Source of the DNA: Oncomelania hupensis
Lineage: Eukaryota > Mollusca > Gastropoda > Littorinimorpha > Pomatiopsidae
Direction: 5' to 3'
Assembly: GCA_036898135.1 (NCBI GenBank)
Contig: CM072523.1
Coordinates: 38,920,876 to 38,984,875, forward strand
DNA length: 64,000 nt
In this document: positions 52,999 to 61,140 of the stretch, piece after piece
Layout of the letters: each line of letters opens with the position of its first letter
How positions within the stretch are numbered: position 1 is the stretch's first letter
Program-made: the position numbers and the translations under genes
Notes under the pieces: generated by a model
Told to the model about the DNA's origin: nothing
Databases searched by the model: none
Seen by the model: only the letters and a program-made list of their open reading frames with translations

Positions 52999-53336
52999 AG
53001 ACCATTATATGTTAATACTGACGTCTTGAAGCTATTATTATTTCAGATTATAACGGATCGGAACACACGTGACTTTATGAACAAAACCAGAATTAATAAA
53101 TGTGACATTCCCCTTGAAAGAAAGTCAAAGCTCCAAACATATTGTAAAGGTTGTGAGTTTGACTTAAGTGTTTGAAATTAATGTTGGTAATCTAGCAAGC
53201 GAATGCGTTTAATATGCAATTTTGATGGAAATGTACAGTATTCTCTATTTTCTATTGGCTAGTATTTGTTAGTACTAATATTTATCTCGTTGTACCGTTT
53301 GCAATGATCACTCTTGTGTTCTGCATTAAAGTTCTG

Positions 53337-53339
<3 letters not shown>
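52999..53339 (+). other. 3' UTR of LINE family D
   Basis: AT-rich non-coding sequence that ends directly at the (CT)n run. No clear polyadenylation signal close to the end was seen. Confidence 0.6.
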
Positions 53340-53408
<69 letters not shown>

Positions 53409-53409
53409 G

Positions 53410-53486
<77 letters not shown>
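53340..53486. repeat. (CT)n-(AT)n compound microsatellite
   Basis: CT units to about 53400, then AT units with one TGTATG break to 53486. Orientation is the same as at 47409-47463. Confidence 0.97.
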
Positions 53487-53489
<3 letters not shown>

Positions 53490-53547
53490 CACACACATAC
53501 ACACACATACTCTCATACACACAAACACACACAGAGTTTTAAGGCTA

Positions 53548-53622
53548 TGATATAAAAACTGGCATACTAATAAATCCAGAATGATTAAGTTTGATTACCA
53601 TTTGATATGAACTATTGCAGTA
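53548..53622 (+). repeat. Repeat R4, copy 1 (intron-end-like)
   Basis: AAAACTGGCATACTAATA, then AATCCAGAATGATTAAGTTT and GATTACCATTTGATAT, ending TATTGCAG. It resembles 55505-55620, which ends TTTGTGCAG directly before the CXC exon. Confidence 0.55.
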
Positions 53623-55504
53623 TTAAAATTGAATGGCAAGCGGATGCTGACAGAATAGTTTGTCACCGCCACGACTCCCTCCGGGCGGACGCCACAAACA
53701 AACAACTTCCACACGCAGACAACCCAGAAAGAATGACGATTACCCGCAGACGGAAGTGATGAAAACACGACAAGTATATATACAACTTTCAAGCTATTTA
53801 TTCATTCATACCACACACTCATACACATACAACATTTACACATGAAACGGGAAGATGGTGATGGAACAATCAATGGGTCGATGAACAATGGAATGGTATG
53901 TCAGATGATCGAGGGTTGCTAATCAACCACGTCCATGAATCAACTGTGCACCGCAAATGTCCGTTGCACGTAAATAACCGAACAAAGGGGGGGGGGGGGG
54001 GGGGGTTCGAGTGTCAAGAGAGGGACAACAAGGAAAGAGCCGACCTGATAGTATGGCGTCCCTGTTGAAGTCTCCGTAAAGGTATCCGCCCCTCCTCGTG
54101 GCTGTTAACGGATTGTCGCTGTTGATGCCCAGGCGTAGTGGCGTCGCCACTCCCTCTTGCCGCTGACGATGATGATGATGATGATGGTGACGCCGTAGTC
54201 GCGGCAGCCCTGCCACCGTCGACGTCTCTCAGCCTGACTCCTCCAGTCGGCTAACACTGCGACGTCGAGGCCAGGTCCCGTCCACAGACGTCACAACCAC
54301 CACGGAAAAGGTGGGATTGTGGAACGATGAAGATGTACACCAATGCGGACGTAGACGAACGGGTGGTGATGATGATGTTCGGTCCACACGACCAAGTGCC
54401 GTCGTCGTTGTCGCATGACGCTGGTCAACGTCGATCCGCGCTACCCAGTGACGAGCTGATGAATACGAACGAACTTTCGAACGACGAACTTTCGAACCTG
54501 CAACATGCTTGTCGTATTGTTAATGTCATGTCCACCTGATTCTGTCCCCCTCCCTCCTCACACTCCCCCCCTATTACACTCACTAACTTCTGCATCTTGA
54601 GGAGGCACAACTGCTGTCCACTTCACTTCCCTTGACTACTATTATTGTCACTTGTAATCAAACACATAATTCATGAAACTCAATGAAACTATGAATGCAT
54701 GAACTGAGCAATGCTGCAAATGAATACGTGTAAACATCAACACATTATCCATCTCAAGCAACCGCAACCACGACAACAGCAACCACTTCCATCCTACCTT
54801 CATCACACTTCACCCCCATTCTCCTCCCTCATTCTCCCTCCTTCCGTCGCACTCTTCCTTTCGTCTGCCTCTCCTCAGTGCAACCATCCTTCCCCCAGCC
54901 TCACACACAGCTATCGTTCAACACCCCAACAGCCGGCCCTCGGTCATTGGCACAGTAAGGAAAAATACCACCATCACACTTACCCACACGGTTCGAATGT
55001 AAAAGTACCTGTAGCCAGCCCTTTCCCCTGCTTGCCTACACAGTACTCCAAGTAAGGTAATCCCGTGCGTAGTAGTTTCCGTTAGTGGACAATACCTCGA
55101 CACTAGCCTACCACAAACACAAAACTTAGTTATTTGCTCTACACTCTTTCCCGAGCTTGCTACCACAACTGTAACACTTCCAACTAGTTTTCCTCTTGGA
55201 ACCAGCTATTATCTACGTCAATAACTGTCCCTCCCTTACTTCCAGAACAAAAAACCCCAGAGAACCAAGACCGCACGTCTCTCTGTGTCTCTGCCAAAAC
55301 CTGTTCTGACTACAGTGAGCAAATTCCTAAACTGGCTAGCCGATTTACACTGTTGAATCACGATTTGCACGCATAACCTAGCATACGACAGCACGCAGTT
55401 ACTACCCCTAACTCATTAACTCTCCACCCACACAGTCTACCCGGTTTCATCACAGACTGCCCTGTGACATAGTTATTGATATTAATTTGCGTTATAAGGG
55501 TATA
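53623..55504. other. No gene recognised
   Basis: A mixed region with a G run (53988-54005), a GATGAT stretch (about 54166-54188), a GC-richer part (53990-54450) and a C-rich part (54700-55500). Two tandem ACGAACTTTCGAAC units lie at about 54468-54499. Open frames on both strands have no recognised motif. The GC-rich part could be an LTR or promoter region, but no partner repeat was found. Confidence 0.45.
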
Positions 55505-55620
55505 CACTATAATATCAAACTGGTGTACTAATACCACCTATGTTGTCGTCTTTGAAAAAGTGTTGAGTGTTATAATCCGGAATAAATTAAATTGATTACC
55601 ATTTGATATAAATTTGTGCA
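55505..55620 (+). repeat. Repeat R4, copy 2, ending in a splice-acceptor-like sequence
   Basis: Similar in order to 53548-53622. It ends ATTTGATATAAATTTGTGCAG, with a pyrimidine-poor but plausible acceptor AG, immediately before coding-like sequence. Confidence 0.5.
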
Positions 55621-56305
55621 GGAACCAAATGAAGTTATTGCATACGAGGAAGACGAAGATGAAGTATGCATCATCTGCAAGAAAGGCTTTGTAAAAAAAA
55701 GAAAACGTGACGCTAATACAAAAAGGATGTGATTTTATTAACAAAGCTAGTAAACAGAGGAAAGTATACATACACCCAGTTCCTGGAGATCTTGTACATG
55801 CTGTTTGCAGACAAACATTCACAAACAAGCACCATGTGAAAAAAGCTATGAGCAAGCTGAATCAGTCACCATCACCTCGAAAACACAGGTTGTCTGGACT
55901 GAACATAGCTTCTGGCACCAGTGGTTTGGGTCCAAAGTGCTTGTTTTGTGACAATGTAAGCAAAGGGGAAAAAGGATCAAAAGATGATCATTATCAACTG
56001 ACACCTATAAGAACATTAGAATTCAAGGGTATGTTGCTGGAGTTTTGTAGCAAGAGAGGAACCAGTGCACCAGACCATCTTCTAAACCTTGTGCGTTGCA
56101 ATTGCAGAACTGACTGTGCGTCAACCAGGTGTTCATGCCGACGACATGGATTGGTCTGCACTGTTGGATGTGGAGAATGCCGAGGTGAAAGCTGCTTAAA
56201 CGTCATGAAGTACACAGAAGAGGAAGAAGAAGAGGAAGAAGAAGAGAAAAAGGAAGAGGAAGAAGAAATGGAAGAAGACATGAATGACAATAGCTTTGAG
56301 ATCTA
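55621..56305 (+). pseudogene. Candidate exon: zinc-binding and tesmin-like CXC protein
   Basis: Coding-like sequence follows the acceptor-like AG. The first frame gives an acidic stretch and CIICKKGF. After an A8 run (55689-55696) the reading changes frame, and 199 residues follow from 55707. These hold a GCDFINKASKQR segment and VHAVCRQTFTNKH, which with CIIC could complete a C2HC zinc site. Next come GPKCLFCDN and then a cysteine cluster CNCRTDCASTRCSCRRHGLVC, with C-x-C and CGECRGESC, like the CXC domain of tesmin/TSO1 proteins. A poly-Glu tail ends at a stop at 56303-56305. The break in a homopolymer may be a real mutation or a sequencing error. I do not recognise a specific gene, and relatives may be transposon-derived. 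Confidence 0.6.
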
Positions 56306-56776
56306 ACTGTCTGGCTCTATCACCAGCACTGCATTATGTTTTTGTTTTCGTGTAATGAAACGTTTTCTAGTGCTGATTCAAGTACAGCATGGATATGGCA
56401 TTCCGTTTGTAAAACAATTGCTAGTTTGCATTTTAAGGCCCAAACCATAGCATTTTTGGCATTAATAATTCTATATAAAGAATGGAAGCAAGACTGTAAA
56501 CAATTAATTATTTGTATAGAGCGATTTCGATAACCTAAAGAATAGATTCTTTAGCAAAAGTCATGAACACAACAAAAAAATATCAAAGATACTTTTAATT
56601 ATACAACAGTACAAGACAAATGAATTTTCGATCTATGCTCTTCTTCAGATTACAAACAATGCATAAGAATGTTACTTCCATCACTTAATTTATGGTATTG
56701 TACATTTAAAAAAATGTGTTTGTTTAATGTATATACTATTATTTCTTTACTAATTACGTAGTTTTTATTATAGACT
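56306..56776. other. Possible 3' UTR and repeat R3
   Basis: AT-rich sequence after the CXC frame. The block 56562-56656 is the inverted partner of 46783-46875. No other feature is supported. Confidence 0.45.
56562..56656 (-). repeat. Inverted repeat R3, minus-strand copy with hammerhead-like core
   Basis: On the minus strand CTGAAGA (56648-56642) is followed by a possible stem II (GAGC-ATA-GATC) and GAAA, then GTC 10 nt later. These are the conserved boxes of a hammerhead ribozyme. I could not draw a convincing stem I, and stem III is weak, so the ribozyme call is tentative. Such motifs are known from Penelope-like retroelements. Confidence 0.4.
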
Positions 56777-57530
56777 AGGAGTGTAATCAGCATGGTGGCC
56801 ATCTTGAAAAATGGTCGCCATATTTCTTTTTGTAATGACTACTGGGATTTTTTTAAAAACAGGTCTTAAGTCATAGATATACCAAATTTGGTGCTTGTCA
56901 GGCAAAATCTTCGTCTAATACTTCATAGTATAGTACAAGAGTATAATCGGCATTATGGCCATCTTGAAAATGGCCGCCATATTGTTTCTTTTTAATGGCT
57001 ACCGAGCTTTTCTAAAAGAAAAGATTTTAAATATCATACATACCAAATTTGGTGCTTATAGGAGAAAATCTTCTCATACTTTATATTGTAGACCAAGAGT
57101 GTAATCAGAATGGCGGCCATCATTAAAAATGGCCGCCATATTGTTTCTGGTAGTGGCTACCGGGTGTTTGTAAAAGAGTAGGTCTTAAGTATCGTGTAGA
57201 CCAAATTTAGTGCTTGTAGGTCGAAATCTTGATCTGATACTCCATAATTATTGTAGAACAAAAGTGTTATCGGCAAGGCGGCCATCTTGAAAAATGTCCG
57301 CCATATTTTTTCTGTTAACTGCCACTGAGCTTTTCTAAAAGAGTAGGTCTTAAGTATCATGTATACCAAATGTGGCGCTTGTAGGTCGAAATCTTGGTCG
57401 TATACTTCATATTGTAGAACAAGAGTTTAATCGGCATGGCGGCCATCTTGAAAATGGCCGCCATATTTTTTTTTAATGGCTACCAGGCTTTTCTTAAATA
57501 TTAGGTCTTAAATATCATGCACATCAAATT
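56777..57530. repeat. Five-unit tandem array, about 160 bp each, with a palindrome in every unit
   Basis: Each unit contains GGCGGCCATCTTGAAAATGG or a close variant followed by CCGCCATATT, so GGCGGCCAT and ATGGCCGCC can pair as a hairpin. Palindromes start near 56800, 56951, 57113, 57276 and 57437. Between them, GTCTTAA..ATACCAAATTTGGTGCTT and AAATCTT segments repeat. The GCCGCCATATT and AAGATGGCC strings fit the binding consensus of the YY1 zinc-finger protein. No coding function is evident. Confidence 0.88.
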
Positions 57531-57984
57531 TGGTGGGAGGGGGGGGGAGCTATTTTGTCAGTAATCTGCCATACTAGTTTTTGGCCTTACAAAGCAAGCA
57601 ATAACTGATTTACAAATGGAATGCCATAGTACACGGCTAGGTAATAAATGCTCAATAACTTTGTTTTGCGATTTTTTTTTTACATTTTGGATATGTGATA
57701 GAGTAAATTATTATCTTTCCGATGCAGTAAAAATTATTTTGGATACCCAAAAAAGCAAAACGAAACATTTTGCGCATTTTGGGCTTGGACTAATTCACGT
57801 CGAAGAGAAGTTGCGGTCTGTACTCACAATTTGTTGTTGCCTTGATGTAGAGGAGAGCTTCACGAGTGTATGCATATTCACTTTCAGTCCTTTCGATCAA
57901 CACAGCCACCGCAATCACACAAACAATCACCCACCACCACACCATGTCGCCATACGGAAGCGGCGCCATTTTTTAAACTGTAAA
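57531..57984. other. No certain gene
   Basis: Weak coding-like composition in places (about 57616-57984), which could be a highly degraded upstream part of the LINE remnant that follows. No motif is assignable. Confidence 0.4.
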
Positions 57985-58610
57985 TATAGAAGGGAGTTTA
58001 TATCTGATATTAAACATTTGATACCTTGTATCTAGAGGAAACAATATTGCTTTCTGTTGGGTTCCATTACATAGCGGATTTTATTGGAATGAGGTATGTG
58101 ACAGACTAGCTAAGGAGGGAGCACAAATGTCATCAGATTCTAAAACTATAACAAATTTGAATATGTGTAGGCTAATCATTAAATGTTTTCCCTAATAGAA
58201 AAGGCAGTGTATCACGATAACAACATTAAAATAAATTCTATATTGAATTGCTCAAGCCACTTGCTAAATTAATATATAAATTAAGAATGAACGCATTGAA
58301 CACTAAATACTCAGCTGATGTTAAATGAATACAAGTCTATCACTACACCACATTCTCTTTGAATGCTCAGTTTTAAAAGACATATTTAAAGTAAATGGAC
58401 ATAACATAATTGAATATGGACATTCTGTAGACATGGTTCTATATCATCCAAATGTTCCAGACGTTGTGAAAGTTATTGCTTAAATCTACTGTTGGTAGAT
58501 TTTTATAGACTGTTTTGAAATTATGTTTTTAAATAGTTAAAATGTTTTAAAAGTTAAATGTATAATATCACCTAAATGTGTGAACAGACATTAAAATAAA
58601 GATTGATTTG
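57985..58610 (+). pseudogene. Old LINE remnant, RNase H end and C-terminal knuckle (family C-like)
   Basis: Broken frames give FISDIKHLIPCI, then RGNNIAFCWVPLH and GNEVCDRLAKEGA-like reading, which is the last part of a LINE RNase H (WxPSH and NExVDxLAK in intact elements). Further on, INxKLRMNALNTKYS and TTPHILFECS-like segments correspond to the C-terminal knuckle region of the family C protein (HLIFECQ there). Many stops and shifts show great age. It ends near ATTAAAATAAAGATTGATTTG at about 58590-58610. Confidence 0.6.
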
Positions 58611-58614
58611 ATTG

Positions 58615-58745
58615 ACATACACAGCCTACATACATATACATACACACATTCATACATAGCCTAAATACATGCATACATATATACATACCCTACATGCATG
58701 CATACATACATAAATACACACACGTACATACATACATGCATACGT
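58615..58745. repeat. (ACAT)n-type microsatellite
   Basis: Imperfect ACAT repeats containing the AGCCTACATACATA block also seen at 28735-29111. Confidence 0.85.
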
Positions 58746-58933
58746 AAAATCGCACACACACACGATCGCGCATGCGCACAGCAGGTCAGAGAGAGATTCA
58801 GAGAGAGAGAGACAGACAGACAGAAAGATAAACAGACAAAGAAGAAGAGACCGGGGCTCGACAGAGTGAAAAAGAGAGTACGGTGAAGTCATATAGAGAC
58901 AAAGAGAGACAGATGGACAGAGAAAGAGAGAGA
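58746..58933. repeat. GA-rich low-complexity sequence
   Basis: GAGA and CAGA runs without a gene. Confidence 0.75.
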
Positions 58934-58990
58934 GAAGAAGAAGAAGAAGAAGAAGAAGAAGAAGAAGAAGAAGAAGAAGAAGAAGAAGAA

Positions 58991-59047
<57 letters not shown>

Positions 59048-59084
59048 GAAGAAGAAGAAGAAGAAGAAGAAGAAGAAGAAGAAG
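58934..59084. repeat. (GAA)n-(GAT)n-(GAA)n compound microsatellite
   Basis: GAA units, about 18 GAT units in the middle, then GAA units to 59084. The long acidic or serine-rich frames here are artefacts of the repeat. Confidence 0.97.
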
Positions 59085-59236
59085 ACCCATGTACAAAGGA
59101 CAAGTTCACAACATCAAAGCGAAACAATGTTCACTGCTTTTAATCACCAAATACCATTACCAAATCTTGAATAATGAATACTCATGCAAGAAAATGATTT
59201 AATTATACACACTCGTATAATCCTCTCCAATCGGCC

Positions 59237-59307
59237 AATCATGATCATGATCATGATCATCATGATCATGATCATCATCATCATCATCATCTTAAAAATC
59301 ATCATCC

Positions 59308-59361
<54 letters not shown>
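59237..59361. repeat. (ATC)n microsatellite with palindromic TGATCA units
   Basis: It starts with ATGATCATGATCATGATCAT (self-complementary) and then becomes a long ATC run, broken once at about 59290-59300. Confidence 0.95.
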
Positions 59362-59362
<1 letters not shown>

Positions 59363-60060
59363 TATACACAACAGCAATACAAACCAAATAGTAACCAGAA
59401 AAAATAGCACACTGAATAATTTTTTTGTTGTAAAATACGGAAGAATCGCCATTCATCGAGCGGTCATTTGTAAACATTTAATTTAATTTTTTGTTGTTGG
59501 GGAGGTGGGAGCTGAGGGAAAGGGGGGGGGTGGTACGGGGAAAGGATGAATAGCATTTCAACCAGCACTCGTGTTTTAAACATCCAACAGGGTTAAATGA
59601 ATCTGGACGGTAACAACAACAACAACAGCAACAACAACAACAATACCAATACCAATGTTAAATACTACAGTTTCTATTTGAATTCCCAAGGTGGTCGGAC
59701 GGACAGTGGAGAGGGCGGACAAAACCATGATGAAAAACGCAGCTCTTTCTGAGCGAACACACCGAAAGCTGCTGATCATGGCAAGCTTACGTGCAAACTC
59801 TGAAAAACACAAGGCTTCGAATTACAACAACAACAACAACAACAAACAAACAACAACAAGAACTAACAACAGCTTCATGACCAAATATAATCGTGGTGAA
59901 ATTCAGCTGTTGTGATTGCTGCTGAAGTCAAAGAAGAAAAAGAACAAGAATAAGAAAGAAAGAAAGAATAACAAGAACAAGAACCTGAACAAGAAGAATA
60001 AGAACAATAACAGAGGCAAACACACAGACAAAAAAGAAACAACATGAAAAAGAACAGGAA
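59362..60060. other. No gene; AAC-rich low-complexity DNA
   Basis: AACAAC-type runs at about 59610-59650 and 59820-59870, then A/G-rich sequence. No coding region is supported. Confidence 0.6.
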
Positions 60061-60076
60061 AAAGAAGAGCAAGAAT

Positions 60077-60135
<59 letters not shown>

Positions 60136-60203
60136 GTAAACGAAAATAGTAGTAGTAGTAGTAGTAGTAGTAGAAGAAGAAGAAGAAGAAGAAGAAGAAG
60201 AAG

Positions 60204-60236
<33 letters not shown>

Positions 60237-60270
60237 AACAACAACAACAACAACAACGACGACAACAATA
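60061..60270. repeat. (GAAA)n-(AGT)n-(AGA)n-(ACA)n microsatellite cluster
   Basis: GAAA units at about 60079-60136, AGT units at 60149-60173, AGA units to about 60205, then ACA units to about 60268. Confidence 0.95.
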
Positions 60271-60314
60271 TATAATACTGGTTGATCACACTGAATTACT
60301 ACTCCTTTGAATGA

Positions 60315-61140
<826 letters not shown>

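Larger units (their letters stand above)
47483..53339 (+). mobile_element. LINE family D, near full length, with 2A-like motif and two-ORF layout
   Basis: A 5' UTR of about 600 bp, ORF1 (48089-49464, one frame break), ORF2 (49461-52998, one frame break) and a 3' UTR of about 340 bp. ORF1 has a hydrophobic stretch ending in a 2A-like VEPNPGP motif, a coiled coil and an RRM-like domain. ORF2 has endonuclease, reverse transcriptase and a C-terminal zinc knuckle. It is bordered on both sides by a (CT)n-(AT)n microsatellite. I could not place the clade with confidence. Confidence 0.88.

Noticed and set aside
54327..55055. Short frames in the GC-rich and C-rich region as host exons
   Set aside because: Low-complexity composition and no motifs on either strand.
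58650..59127. Long poly-His, poly-Leu, poly-Ser, poly-Glu or poly-Asp frames
   Set aside because: They are produced by GAA/GAT microsatellites. The same applies to frames in the runs at 2896, 21591, 22257, 25354, 53340 and 60389.
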